Positions 32,362-42,223 of a stretch of DNA of 64,000 bases are shown here, piece after piece; the stretch's first letter is position 1, and each line of letters starts with the position of its first letter. This DNA is from Rubrivivax sp. GTDB lineage: Bacteria > Pseudomonadota > Gammaproteobacteria > Burkholderiales > Burkholderiaceae_C. The stretch spans positions 1 through 64,000 of the forward strand of contig JAEUPB010000043.1 of assembly GCA_016789955.1 (NCBI GenBank), written 5' to 3'. The position numbers and the translations under genes are program-made. Below the pieces are notes generated by a model. That model was not told the origin of the DNA. It was given only the letters and a program-made list of their open reading frames with translations, and ran no database searches.

Positions 32362-33603
32362 ATGGTGTCCCTCACGGCCCGCAAGGAGGCGCTCGCGCAG
32401 CGGCTGGCGCAGCGCATGGCCGAGCTGGCGCGCACGCTGTCGGCGTGGCCGTGGCTGGACACGCTGCGCACGCTGCGCGAACGCTTCCGCGAAGACCGTC
32501 TCGGCCTCACGGCCAGCAGCCTGACGTTCACGACGCTGATCGCGCTGGTGCCGCTGGTCACCGTGATGCTGGCGGTGTTCTCGGCGTTCCCGATGTTCGC
32601 GTCGTTCCAGTCGGGGCTGGAGAACTACTTCCTGCAGGCGCTGGTGCCGGACAACATCGCCCGCCCGGTGCTGCGTGCGCTGACGCAGTTCGCGGCGAAG
32701 GCGCGCGACATGGGCTCACTGGGCCTGGCGCTGCTGGTCACCACGGCGATCGCGCTGATGCTGACGATCGACCGCACGCTGAACGCGATCTGGCGCGTGC
32801 GGCGGCCGCGGCCGCTGGGCCAGCGGGTGCTGGTCTACTGGGCCGCGCTCACGCTCGGGCCGCTGGTGATCGGCGTGAGCCTGACGATGGCGTCGTACGC
32901 GCTGTCGGCCTCCAAGGGCCTCGTCAATACGCTTCCCGGCGGTCTCGCGCTGGCGTTCGACAGCATCGAGTTCGCGCTGGTGGCTCTGGCGATGGCGGGC
33001 CTGTACCACTACATGCCCAACACCAGCGTGCGCTGGCGCCACGCGTGGGCCGGTGCGCTGTTCGTCGCGGTGGCGCTGGAGCTGGCCAAGAAGGGCCTGG
33101 CCTGGTACGTGGCCACGGTGCCCGGCATCTCGGTGATCTACGGCGCCTTCGCGACGCTGCCGATCCTCCTGCTGTGGATCTACCTCGTGTGGGTGATCGT
33201 GCTGCTGGGCGCGGTCATCGCCGCCTATGCGCCGAGCCTGCAGATGGGCATCCGCCGCCCGGACGTGGCGCCGGGCAGCGCATTCGAGCTGGCGCTGCAG
33301 CTGCTGCGCGCACTCGCTGACGCGCGCGGCAGCGGCCTCCATGGCCTGGCGCTGCACCAGATGGCCGAGACGCTGCGCCTCGACCCGCTGCACGTGGAAG
33401 CAACGCTGGAGACGCTGATGCGGCTGGACTGGGTGGCGCGGCTGGACGAGGAGGGTGTGCAGCGACACGTGCTGCTGTGCGAGCCGGCGAGCACGCCGGC
33501 GGGTCCGCTGGTCGATGCGCTGCTGCTGCGGCCTGCCGCGGCGTCGGCGAGCTTCCGCGAGGCGGCCGGGCTCGGGCGGCTGACGCTGGCCCAGTTGCTC
33601 TAG
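32362..33603 (+). CDS. YihY/virulence factor BrkB family membrane protein
   Basis: A 413-residue inner membrane protein with about six helices in residues ~40-290 (LTASSLTFTTLIALVPLVTVML, YGAFATLPILLLWIYLVWVIVLLG and others) and a cytoplasmic C-terminal winged-helix-like region (residues ~300-413). The family was once called ribonuclease BN, an assignment since withdrawn; its role is uncertain. The start MVSLTARKEA was chosen because upstream in-frame codons overlap the divergent DUF2069 gene. Confidence 0.88.
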   Translation: MVSLTARKEALAQRLAQRMAELARTLSAWPWLDTLRTLRERFREDRLGLTASSLTFTTLIALVPLVTVMLAVFSAFPMFASFQSGLENYFLQALVPDNIARPVLRALTQFAAKARDMGSLGLALLVTTAIALMLTIDRTLNAIWRVRRPRPLGQRVLVYWAALTLGPLVIGVSLTMASYALSASKGLVNTLPGGLALAFDSIEFALVALAMAGLYHYMPNTSVRWRHAWAGALFVAVALELAKKGLAWYVATVPGISVIYGAFATLPILLLWIYLVWVIVLLGAVIAAYAPSLQMGIRRPDVAPGSAFELALQLLRALADARGSGLHGLALHQMAETLRLDPLHVEATLETLMRLDWVARLDEEGVQRHVLLCEPASTPAGPLVDALLLRPAAASASFREAAGLGRLTLAQLL

Positions 33604-33795
33604 CTGCCGCGCCGGCAACAGCGCCGACATCCTGCGGCCGTTGTCGAACGGATGGCACCCCGACCGCTCGGGTCTCCACGCATCCACGTGTATCGCATTC
33701 CGGAGGCGCCGACGCCAGCACAATCGATGATGAGCGGGCGCGCAAGCCCGTGGCAACATCAGGCCAAGAGTGCTCGAAAAGGGCCGGGAGCCGAA

Positions 33796-36700
33796 ATGAA
33801 CACCCCATGGCACGACCGCTTGCGGCTGCTGGCAGCGGCGATGGCCGTGCTCGTGACGGTCGCCTGCAGCGACGCGCCGTCGCCTGGCCCGTCGGCTGCC
33901 GCGGTGGAGCTCGCGCGATCCGTCGGCGCCACGGTCCGCGTGGTGGACATCGACCCGCGCGTCCTCACTCGCCGCTCCGCGCTGGACGTGGATGACGGCG
34001 GCCCGGTGCGCCGCGCGGCCACCGAGCTTTTCGATCTCGGCGAACGCGCCTACGCCCAGTACTTCCCGAGCCGGCAACCTGATCGGGTGGCTGGCGCGCT
34101 CGCCTACCGCTACTACCCGGAGACGCAGGCGTTCCTGGTCGTCGACCAGACTGCGCTGCAGGTCTATGTGCTCGGCGGGCCCTTCGGCACGGCCGTGACG
34201 CTGGTGGGCGACGTCATCACCTACGTGCCCTGCGTGCCGGTCAGCATCGGATACCCCGAGCGCGGCTTCGATGGCGCCGGGGGAGAGGGATCCAGCCCCG
34301 GCACCGACGGCGGCGTGGGCGGCGCGAGCGCGGATGGCGCCGTGCGCGGCGCCGACGTGAGCCTCTTCGATGCCAACGGCACCCTCGTCGGTCAGGGGGT
34401 CTCCGACGACAAAGGCACGGTCCGCCTGAAGGCCTGCGGCCGCAACGGGCCGTTCAAGATCGAATACCGAGGCAATGATCGGGCGACCTATTTCGACGAA
34501 GCCCTGCCGGTGGGCGAGGGCCTGCAGGGCGACTGGCGGCCGTTCACGTCGTCGGAGACGCTGGTGGCCTACGTGCCCGACCTCTCGACGCACGTCACCG
34601 TCTCACCGCTGACCCAGGCGGCGGCGCTGCGGCTGGAATCGATCGGTGGCGCGCTGGCCGCAGCGCCGGGCCGATCGGGCCGGGCCGATGCCGCCGGTAC
34701 GCAGGGGCGGGTGGAGCGTGCCGCCGTCACCGTCGACGCGATCCGTGCCGCCAACGAGAGCGTGCGCACCCTCGTCAACCGGCAGTTCGAGGGCACGGGG
34801 CTGTCGGTGGCCGACATCGCGCGACCGCCGCAGCTCGCGTACACCCCGGGTTCGCTGCAGGTCTTCGCCAACGACGATCGGGGCCGATATGCCCAGATGC
34901 TGGTGGCGTTGGCGAAGAGCGCCGCGGCCTTCAACCCCGGGCTGGCCCGTCCGGCCCGCGAAATGACGCGGCAGCTCAGCACCGACCTGAGCGACGGCGT
35001 CATCGACGGCCGCGACCGGCTGGGGCAGCCGGTCGCGCCGCCGGCCACCCGGGCCTACGATCCGCAGGTGCTCGCCCCGCAGCTGGTCACGCAGTCTGCG
35101 GGCCGTCTGGTCACGCAGAGCAGCGGCGCCGGCAGCGTGTCCGTCGAGCCTGCCGGCAGCGCATGCGCGGGCGGCGGCTCCGGGCGCTGCTACCCCTGGG
35201 GAACCAGCGTCACGCTCGTGGCCCGCGCCGATGCCGGCGGCTCGTTCCGCGGCTGGTCGGGGTCCTGCGCCGGGACCACCGGCGACACCTGTCGCCTGGA
35301 GATGAGCGGTGACAAGACGGTCGGCCTCGCATTCGACGTCGTGTCGGTCTCGCAGCGCCTCGTGGTCGAGTCCGCGGGCAACGGTTCGGTGTCGTCGCTG
35401 CCTGCCGGCATCACCTGCGGCAGCGCGTGCAGCGCGAGCTACGCCGCGGGCACTCCGGTGACCTTGACGGCCACACCCGGGCCGGGTGCCTTCTTCAGCG
35501 GCTGGTCGGGGGATTGCGCCGGCCTGCTGCCGACGTGCACCCTGAGCATGAGTGCCGCGCGCAGCGTCAGAGCCACCTTCGTGTCTGCACCGACGCTGCT
35601 GGTCACCCGCTCGGGCACCGGCAGCGGCCTGGTCCGGAGTGACACGACCGGCATCGACTGCGGGGTGACCTGCTCATCCAGCGCCTTCCCGGTCGGCACG
35701 TCGGTGACGCTGACGGCCACGCCCGCCGCCGGTTCGGTCTTCGCCGGATGGGGGGGTGATTGCAGCGGCACGGCGCTGACCTGCACCGTCTCGATGAGCA
35801 CGTCGCGCACCGTGTCGGCGAACTTCAGCGGCTCGTCAGCCACGCTGGCCGTCAGCACGCGGGGCACCGGGGGCGGCACCGTGCGCAGCTCACCGCCGGG
35901 CATCGACTGCGGCACCACCTGCACGTCGAGCGCCTTCGTGGCCGGCAGCCCCGTGCAGCTGACAGCCACCCCGGGTGCGGATTCGGTGTTCACCGGATGG
36001 GGTGGCGACTGCACCGGCACCGCGTCGACCTGCAGCGTGACGATGAGCGGCGCCCGCAACGTCGTCGCCACCTTCACGTTCGCGCGCATCCTCACGGTCG
36101 GCCGCGCCGGCGCCGGCAGCGGGACGATCCGGGGCCCGGGCATCGACTGCGGCACCAGCTGCTCGGCCCCGGCAGACGGCACGGTAAGCCTGTCGGCCGC
36201 ACCAGCCACAGGGTCCTACTTCGCCGGGTGGGCAGGCGACTGCTCCGGCACTGCGCCCACGTGCAGCGTCACGATGGATGCTTCGCGCAACGTCACCGCG
36301 CGCTTCGAGCCGCTGACGCTCGCGGTGTCGCTGTCGGGCGCGGGCATCGGCACCGTCACGAGCCTGCCTGCAGGCATCGACTGCGGGGCTGTCTGCACCA
36401 CGGATGGATACGCGGCGGGCACTCCGGTGACGCTGACGGCCAGGCCGGATGCCAACTCGGTGTTCGTGGGGTGGGGCGGCGACTGCAGCGGCACGTCCAC
36501 CACCTGTCGGGTGACCATGAGCGCGGCGCGGCGGGTCACCGCGCAGTTCGACCCGGTCGCACTGACGGTCTTCGCGTCGGGATCGGGCACCGGCACCGTG
36601 AGAAGCATCCCCGCCGGGATCGACTGCGGCGCCGTCTGCACGTCGACCGGCTTCCCCGTGGGCACCGACGTCACGCTGACGGCCGCGCCCTCGGCAGGCT

Positions 36701-38079
36701 CGGTGTTCGCCGGCTGGTCCGATGCCTGCAGCGGCACATCGCCGACCTGCACGGTCCGCATGGACGGCTCGCGCAGCGTCACCGCCTCCTTCCAGGTGCC
36801 GGCCTTGACCATCACGCGTTCGGGCAATGGCACCGTGCGCAGCGATCCCTCGGGCATCGACTGCGGCACGGGCTGTTCGGCGCGCTTCCCCGCCGGCAGC
36901 ATCGTCAGGCTGACGGCGGCGCCCGCCGCGGGATGGTCGTTCGCCGGCTGGTCGGGCGACTGCTCCGGCAGCGCCTCGACCTGCGACGTGACGATGGACA
37001 CCGCCAGGCGGGCCGTCACGGCCCGCTTCATCAGCCCATCGACGGTGACCGTCGGTGCGACGTCCTTCGCGATCAGCGAGAGCGGCGGCAGCGTGGTCAT
37101 CCCCGTGATCAGACGCCCGACCACCGGCACGGCCAGCGTCAACTACACCACCAGCAGCGGCACCGCGGCCAGCGGGCTCGACTTCACGCCCACGTCGGGC
37201 ACGTTGAACTTCGCCGCCGGCGTGGAGAGCCTCAACATCGTCGTGCCGATCATCAACGACAGCCTCCTCGAAGGCAGCGAGACGTTCACGGTGTCGCTCG
37301 GAAGCCCCGTCGGTGCCGTCCTGGGCACGCCGAACGTCGCCACGGTGACGATCTTCGACGACGACGGCGACACGTCCAACTCGTTCCGGGTGGGCGCTGC
37401 GACGTACTCGGTCTCCGAGGGCGGCGGGTCCATCTCCATCCCGGTGACGCGCAGTTCGAGCGCCGGCTCTGCCACGGTGGACTACTACACCTGGTCCAGC
37501 GAGGTCGAGGCGGGGGCCAGCAGCGGCGCCGACTACACCCCGGTGGCGGGCACGCTCTCGTTCGCACCCGGGGTCTCGACCCGGAACATCGTCGTCCCCA
37601 TCCTCCCCGACTCGCAGTACGAAGGCAGCCAGACGTTCTACGTGCAGCTGACGTCGCCGGTGGGCGGCGTGCTCGGAACGCCGACAACGGCGACAGTGAC
37701 GATCACCGAGGACGACCCGAGGCCCGCCACGGTGGTCCTGGTCTCTTCGGTGCCCGTGACCGGCCTGTCCGGGGTGCAGGGCAGCGAGCGCTACTACTCG
37801 TTCACCCACCCGGGGCTTGCCAGCAACGTGACGTTCACGCTGAGCGGCACCGACGACGCGGACCTGTACGTGAGCATCGGTTCCGTCCCGACCCTGACGA
37901 GCTGGGATTGCCGTCCCTACTACGGGGACGCCAACGAGGTGTGCTCCTTCCCGTCGCCACCCGCCGGCACGCTCTACGCGATGATCAAGGGCTATCACGC
38001 GTACTCGGGCGTTTCGCTGGTCGTCGTGCGCACGACGCTCCTCTCCACCGGCACCCCGGGGCGGGAGGCAGCCCGGTGA
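33796..38079 (+). CDS. Large lipoprotein with eight bacterial (InlB_B2-like) repeats, Calx-beta and PPC domains
   Basis: A 1427-residue exported protein. Residues 1-24 form a lipoprotein signal ending VTVAC. A small domain (about 74-145, with YFP, YRYYPETQAF and VYVLGGPFG) and a carboxypeptidase-regulatory-like segment (~180-260) follow. Eight ~80-residue repeats (about 435-1080) each carry two Cys pairs, IDCGxxC and GWxGDCxGxxxxC. Two Calx-beta domains (~1080-1310) and a pre-peptidase C-terminal (PPC) domain (~1315-1410) end it. The start at 33796 is preceded by GGGAG; a longer frame from 33652 lacks a signal peptide. Its stop overlaps the caspase-like gene's GTG start. It is probably an adhesin or surface scaffold. 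Confidence 0.85.
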   Translation: MNTPWHDRLRLLAAAMAVLVTVACSDAPSPGPSAAAVELARSVGATVRVVDIDPRVLTRRSALDVDDGGPVRRAATELFDLGERAYAQYFPSRQPDRVAGALAYRYYPETQAFLVVDQTALQVYVLGGPFGTAVTLVGDVITYVPCVPVSIGYPERGFDGAGGEGSSPGTDGGVGGASADGAVRGADVSLFDANGTLVGQGVSDDKGTVRLKACGRNGPFKIEYRGNDRATYFDEALPVGEGLQGDWRPFTSSETLVAYVPDLSTHVTVSPLTQAAALRLESIGGALAAAPGRSGRADAAGTQGRVERAAVTVDAIRAANESVRTLVNRQFEGTGLSVADIARPPQLAYTPGSLQVFANDDRGRYAQMLVALAKSAAAFNPGLARPAREMTRQLSTDLSDGVIDGRDRLGQPVAPPATRAYDPQVLAPQLVTQSAGRLVTQSSGAGSVSVEPAGSACAGGGSGRCYPWGTSVTLVARADAGGSFRGWSGSCAGTTGDTCRLEMSGDKTVGLAFDVVSVSQRLVVESAGNGSVSSLPAGITCGSACSASYAAGTPVTLTATPGPGAFFSGWSGDCAGLLPTCTLSMSAARSVRATFVSAPTLLVTRSGTGSGLVRSDTTGIDCGVTCSSSAFPVGTSVTLTATPAAGSVFAGWGGDCSGTALTCTVSMSTSRTVSANFSGSSATLAVSTRGTGGGTVRSSPPGIDCGTTCTSSAFVAGSPVQLTATPGADSVFTGWGGDCTGTASTCSVTMSGARNVVATFTFARILTVGRAGAGSGTIRGPGIDCGTSCSAPADGTVSLSAAPATGSYFAGWAGDCSGTAPTCSVTMDASRNVTARFEPLTLAVSLSGAGIGTVTSLPAGIDCGAVCTTDGYAAGTPVTLTARPDANSVFVGWGGDCSGTSTTCRVTMSAARRVTAQFDPVALTVFASGSGTGTVRSIPAGIDCGAVCTSTGFPVGTDVTLTAAPSAGSVFAGWSDACSGTSPTCTVRMDGSRSVTASFQVPALTITRSGNGTVRSDPSGIDCGTGCSARFPAGSIVRLTAAPAAGWSFAGWSGDCSGSASTCDVTMDTARRAVTARFISPSTVTVGATSFAISESGGSVVIPVIRRPTTGTASVNYTTSSGTAASGLDFTPTSGTLNFAAGVESLNIVVPIINDSLLEGSETFTVSLGSPVGAVLGTPNVATVTIFDDDGDTSNSFRVGAATYSVSEGGGSISIPVTRSSSAGSATVDYYTWSSEVEAGASSGADYTPVAGTLSFAPGVSTRNIVVPILPDSQYEGSQTFYVQLTSPVGGVLGTPTTATVTITEDDPRPATVVLVSSVPVTGLSGVQGSERYYSFTHPGLASNVTFTLSGTDDADLYVSIGSVPTLTSWDCRPYYGDANEVCSFPSPPAGTLYAMIKGYHAYSGVSLVVVRTTLLSTGTPGREAAR
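35101..37032 (+). repeat. Eight tandem coding repeats of about 240 bases
   Basis: The repeats encode a pattern of SGxGTVxSxPxGIDCGxxC, VTLTAxPxxGSVFAGWxGDCSG and TCxVTMxxxRxVTAxF. They begin near 35101 and end near 37032. Nucleotide identity is partial, so the copies are old; the fifth is shortened. Each has four cysteines, predicting two disulfides per unit in the periplasm or on the surface. Confidence 0.85.
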
Positions 38080-41000
38080 GATCGGGGCTGGCTGCACGCT
38101 GGCTAGGCATCCTGCGCCACGGGTGGGCTGTCGGGCTGCTGGCCTGCGCGGTCGTGCAGGCCGCAACCGCAGCCCCGGCGCCCACCTTGCGCGTCGAGGC
38201 CGGCCATCACGTGGGTGCCATCCGGCGCATCGCCGTCAGCCCCGATCAGGCGCTGCTGGCGACCGTGAGCGACGACAAGACCGCACGCGTCTGGCAGATC
38301 GCCGAGCGCAGGCTGCTGGCCACGCTGCTGTGGCCGGTCGGTGACGGCGACGCGGGCCGGATGTACGGGGTGGCGTTCTCGCCCGATGGTCGCGAGCTGG
38401 CCATCGGGGGAACGTCCGGCGCGATGCCCGGCGGCCATCGCCTGCAGGTCTACTCGGCTGCGAACGGCCTGCCGCTGCGCACCCTCGCGCTCGATGCGGG
38501 GGACGTGGTGCGCCTGCTGTGGACACGCTCCGGCCGCCATCTCGCCGCCTGCCTGTCCGGCACGCACGGCGTGCGCATCCTCGATGCGCAGACCGGCGAC
38601 AGGTACGCCGAGGCCTTCGAGGCGCCCTGCTTCGGCCTGGCGGAAACCGCCGACGGGGCGATCCTGGCTTCCGGCTACGACGGCCGCATCCGGCGCTACC
38701 GGCTGCAGGACGGCCGCTGGCGACTCGACGCGAGTGTGCGCACCGAACTGCAGGAAGCGCGTTCGCTCGCTGTCTCGCCCGACGGCCGTCACGTCGCAGT
38801 GGGTTACAGCTCCCGTCCGGTCGGCAGTGCGGCCCAGGTGGACGTGCTCGACACCGGCACGCTGGCGCTGGTCAAGCGCTACACGTTCGCGGACATCCAC
38901 CGCGATGGCGCCGGCCTGGGCAGCGTGGCCTGGTCACGCGACGGGCGCACGATCGCCGCCGCAGGGCGCGCCGCCGAGAACGGGGGCTACCGTCTGCGGG
39001 TGGTCCTCAAGCGCATCGCCTGGCCGCAAGGCACCGCCCGATCGGACTTCGTGGCCACCGACACCGTGCAGGACCTCGCGCCGTGGGGCGAGCAGGGCTT
39101 CGTGTTCGGTACCGGCCTGGGCGCCTGGGCGACGGTGGACGCCGGCGGTGACGTGGCCCCCGTGGGCGCCGGTGTCATGGACCTGCGCGGCCCCGACAGC
39201 TTGGTGGTCGACGCCGACGCGCGCACGGTCGGCTTCGGGGCCGAGGGCTGGAGCGGCGCACGCCACTTCTCGCTGGTCCGCCGAGAGCTGCGCAGCGGCG
39301 CGCCGCCCGATGCCGACACGCCCCGGCGCTTCTCGCTGGGCCTGACCGTCACGGAATGGCAGGACAGGCTGCGGCCCGCCGTTGCCGGCCTGCCACTGCG
39401 CATGGAGCCGGGCGAGGTGTCGAGGGCTGCCGCGCTGCTGCCCGACGGCGCCGGCGCGATCGTCGGCACGACGCGCACACTCAGGCGCATCGCGCGGGAC
39501 GGCCGCGAGCAGTGGTCCCGCCGTCCGCCGAGCGAGATCAGGGCGGTGCATGCGTCGAAGGACGGGCGGTTGGTGGTCTCCACGCTGCTCGACGGCACCG
39601 TGCGGTGGTGGCGCGCGTCGGATGGCCTCCCGCTGCTGACGCTGTTCACGTCGATCGACGAGCGCTGGGTGCTGTGGACCGAGGAGGGCTATTACGACGC
39701 CTCGCCAGGCGCCGAGGCGCTGCTGGGTTGGCAGCAGAGCCGCGACGATGGGCGGGTCGAGATGTTCTCGGTGGGCCAGTTCCGCGATCGTTACTACCGG
39801 CCGGACGTCATCGACAAGATCCTCGAGCTGCTCGATCCGCAGCGGGCCCTGGCGGCGGCCGATGCCGATCGGCGCACCGACCCGTCGCCCATCCCGGCGG
39901 CGGCCCCGCCGGCGGTTGCGGCAATGCAGCCGCCACCGATGCAGCCCGCGACGCCGGCGCTGCCCGCCAGCGTCGGAGTCGCCACGGCTGCCCCGGCGAT
40001 CGTCCAGTCGCCGCCCGTCCTGCGGGTGTTCACCGAGCGCGCGGTGCGCTCGTCCTCGCGCGAGCTGCGCATCGCCTTCGCGCTGGAGGCGGCAGGCCCG
40101 CCGGTCGATGCGCTGCAGTTGCGCGTCGATGGTGCGATGGTGGAGCCGGCCCGTCTGCAGATGCCGCGCCTGCAGGACGGGCGCGAGACGGGTGAGCTCG
40201 TCGTGGAGATGCCCGACCGGGACGCCAGCGTGATGGTGGTCGCGCGCGCAGGGTCGACGGCGTCGGAGCCGGTGTTCGTCGCATGGCGCTGGGTGGCCGA
40301 AGCGAAGACGGCGCCGATGCCGGGCTTGAAGCCGGCGCCGGGTGGACTGTCGACATTGCCGGCGCCAGCGGTGGCCGGGCTCACGCTGCCGGCCCCGCTC
40401 GCGCTGCCGTCGGGAGCCCTGAGCACAGGGCCGGCGCCGGCACCGGCGCTTCCGCCCGCGTCGCGGCGACAGCGGGTCTACGTCGTCGCGATCGGCGTCT
40501 CGGAGTACCGGCAGGAGGGCCTGCGGCTGGAGTTCCCCGCCAAGGATGCGCGCGACTTCGCAGCCTTCATGAAGGCCCAGCAGGGGCGCATGTACTCGAC
40601 CGTGGAGGTGCGCACGCTGGTGGATGCGCAGGCGACGCGGGCCCAGGTGCTGGAGGCCCTGGACTGGCTGAAGTCCAAGGTCGGCGCCGCCGACATCGGC
40701 ATGCTGTTCATCGCAGGCCACGGGGTCAACGATGCACGCGGCACGTACCACTTCCTCGCACATGACGCCGACCCGCGCGAGCTCGCCCGCACGTCGGTCA
40801 GCGAAGCCGAGATCCGGACGCGGCTGACCAGCCTGTGGGGCCGCGCGCTGCTGTTCGCCGACACCTGCCACAGCGGCAACGTGGTCGGCAGCCCTCAGGC
40901 GATGAACAACGAGCTGCGGCGCCTGGCCAACGTGCTGTCGGCGCCCGAGAGCGGCGTCATCGTCTTCTCGGCCAGCACGGGGCGGCAGACGGCGCTGGAG

Positions 41001-41207
41001 AACGCGTCCTGGGGCAACGGGGCTTTCACGAAGGCCCTGCTCGAGGGCCTGAAGGGCGGGGCCGACTATCGCCGCGAAGGCGTCGTCACGCACCAGGGGC
41101 TCAGCTACTTCCTCGGGCGCGAGGTCGCGAAGCTGACCGGCGGCCGCCAAGTGCCGGTGACGGCCGTCCCCATGGGCATGGTCGACTTCGCGCTGGCCGC
41201 GCTGTAG
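38076..41207 (+). CDS. Exported WD40-repeat protein with C-terminal caspase-like (peptidase C14) domain
   Basis: A 1043-residue protein starting at GTG 38076, which overlaps the upstream stop (GTGA) and has GGGAGG 7 bases before it. A signal peptide (AVGLLACAVVQAATA) precedes a WD40 beta-propeller (~40-600; SPDGR and DDKTARVW blades). WVLWTEEGYYDASPGAEALLGWQ is a motif typical of bacterial WD40-caspase proteins. A Pro/Ala linker leads to a caspase-like domain (~797-1043), with catalytic His882 in FIAGHG and Cys931 in LFADTCHSG. Both residues are intact, so it should be an active cysteine protease cutting after a basic or acidic residue, working outside the cytoplasm. Confidence 0.88.
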   Translation: MRSGLAARWLGILRHGWAVGLLACAVVQAATAAPAPTLRVEAGHHVGAIRRIAVSPDQALLATVSDDKTARVWQIAERRLLATLLWPVGDGDAGRMYGVAFSPDGRELAIGGTSGAMPGGHRLQVYSAANGLPLRTLALDAGDVVRLLWTRSGRHLAACLSGTHGVRILDAQTGDRYAEAFEAPCFGLAETADGAILASGYDGRIRRYRLQDGRWRLDASVRTELQEARSLAVSPDGRHVAVGYSSRPVGSAAQVDVLDTGTLALVKRYTFADIHRDGAGLGSVAWSRDGRTIAAAGRAAENGGYRLRVVLKRIAWPQGTARSDFVATDTVQDLAPWGEQGFVFGTGLGAWATVDAGGDVAPVGAGVMDLRGPDSLVVDADARTVGFGAEGWSGARHFSLVRRELRSGAPPDADTPRRFSLGLTVTEWQDRLRPAVAGLPLRMEPGEVSRAAALLPDGAGAIVGTTRTLRRIARDGREQWSRRPPSEIRAVHASKDGRLVVSTLLDGTVRWWRASDGLPLLTLFTSIDERWVLWTEEGYYDASPGAEALLGWQQSRDDGRVEMFSVGQFRDRYYRPDVIDKILELLDPQRALAAADADRRTDPSPIPAAAPPAVAAMQPPPMQPATPALPASVGVATAAPAIVQSPPVLRVFTERAVRSSSRELRIAFALEAAGPPVDALQLRVDGAMVEPARLQMPRLQDGRETGELVVEMPDRDASVMVVARAGSTASEPVFVAWRWVAEAKTAPMPGLKPAPGGLSTLPAPAVAGLTLPAPLALPSGALSTGPAPAPALPPASRRQRVYVVAIGVSEYRQEGLRLEFPAKDARDFAAFMKAQQGRMYSTVEVRTLVDAQATRAQVLEALDWLKSKVGAADIGMLFIAGHGVNDARGTYHFLAHDADPRELARTSVSEAEIRTRLTSLWGRALLFADTCHSGNVVGSPQAMNNELRRLANVLSAPESGVIVFSASTGRQTALENASWGNGAFTKALLEGLKGGADYRREGVVTHQGLSYFLGREVAKLTGGRQVPVTAVPMGMVDFALAAL

Positions 41208-41220
41208 CCAGAGGCAGGCG

Positions 41221-42204
41221 TCATTCGGGCTCGATCTTCGCTCGGCGGATCACGCCGCCCCAGCGATCGATCTCGCGCGCCAGCAGCTGGCGCAGCGCCC
41301 CCGGCGTTCCCGGCAGGGCGCGCACGCCCAGCCGCTCGAACTCGGCCTTCACCGCCTGTGCGGCCAGCGCGCGTTCGAGAGCGGCATGCAGCGTCTCAAC
41401 CACCGGTGCCGGCGTGGCGGCCGGCACCGCCAGCGCGTTCCACGAGGCCACGCTGTAGCCGGGCACGCCCGCGGCGATGACGGTGGGCACCGCGGGCATC
41501 GCGGCGTGACGGGCCTCGGAGCCCACCGCCAGCGCCCGTATCGTGCCGGCCGAGACCTGCGGCAGCATCGGGCCGAGGATCTCCACGGCCAGGTCGATCT
41601 CGCCGCTGCGCAGCGCCGTCAGCACCGCCGGCGTGCCCTTGTACGGCACGATCAGCGCGTCGATGCCGGCCATCGCCTCGAACAGCTTGGCCGCCAGGTG
41701 CTGCGTGCTGCCCACCGTGATGGTGCCGATCGTCAACCGCCCGGGCCAGTCGCGGGCGTAGGCCAAGGCCTGCGCCAGCGTCGCGAGGCGCGACGTGGCG
41801 GCGGCGAAGAAGCCGAGGTCGAAGGCGGCCAGCGTACCCACCGGCGTGAAGTCGCGCTGCACGTCGTAGGGCAGCTTGCGGAACAGGCCCACCGACACGG
41901 CATGCGCGTTGCTCATCAGCAGCAGCGTGTGCCCATCGGGCCGCGCCGAGGCCACGGCCTGCGTCGCGACGATGCTGCCGGCGCTCGGCTTGTTCTCGAC
42001 AACGAAGGGCTGGCCGAGCTGGCGGCCCATGGCCTCGGCGACGGCGCGCGCGGTGATGTCGGCGATGCCGCCCGGCGCGAAGGGCACGACCACGGTCACC
42101 GGTCGTTCGGGGTAGCGCCCCTGGGCCCGGGCGCCCTGCGACCCCAGCAGCGGCCAGCCGGCCAGCGGCCACCAGCCCAGCAGCGCACGGCGCGTGCGGC
42201 TCAT
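41221..42204 (-). CDS. Tripartite tricarboxylate transporter (Bug/TctC family) substrate-binding protein
   Basis: A 327-residue periplasmic binding protein. Residues 1-28 are a signal sequence with paired arginines (RTRRALLGW) ending GARAQG. The family segments VVVPFAPGGIADITAR, VVENKPSAGS and DGHTLLLMSNAH contact a carboxylate ligand. No TctA/TctB membrane subunits are nearby, which is common for this greatly expanded Burkholderiales family. It is the last gene of the leftward deoC-ALDH-cupin-binding protein cluster and converges on the caspase-like gene with 13 bases between stops. Confidence 0.9.
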   Translation of the reverse strand: MSRTRRALLGWWPLAGWPLLGSQGARAQGRYPERPVTVVVPFAPGGIADITARAVAEAMGRQLGQPFVVENKPSAGSIVATQAVASARPDGHTLLLMSNAHAVSVGLFRKLPYDVQRDFTPVGTLAAFDLGFFAAATSRLATLAQALAYARDWPGRLTIGTITVGSTQHLAAKLFEAMAGIDALIVPYKGTPAVLTALRSGEIDLAVEILGPMLPQVSAGTIRALAVGSEARHAAMPAVPTVIAAGVPGYSVASWNALAVPAATPAPVVETLHAALERALAAQAVKAEFERLGVRALPGTPGALRQLLAREIDRWGGVIRRAKIEPE

Positions 42205-42223
42205 CGGTGCCCGGCGTCCAGCG

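Noticed and set aside
35101-37032. CRISPR-like or non-coding repeat array
   Set aside because: The periodicity is ~240 bases, within one reading frame, and the conserved part is protein pattern; there are no spacers or cas genes.
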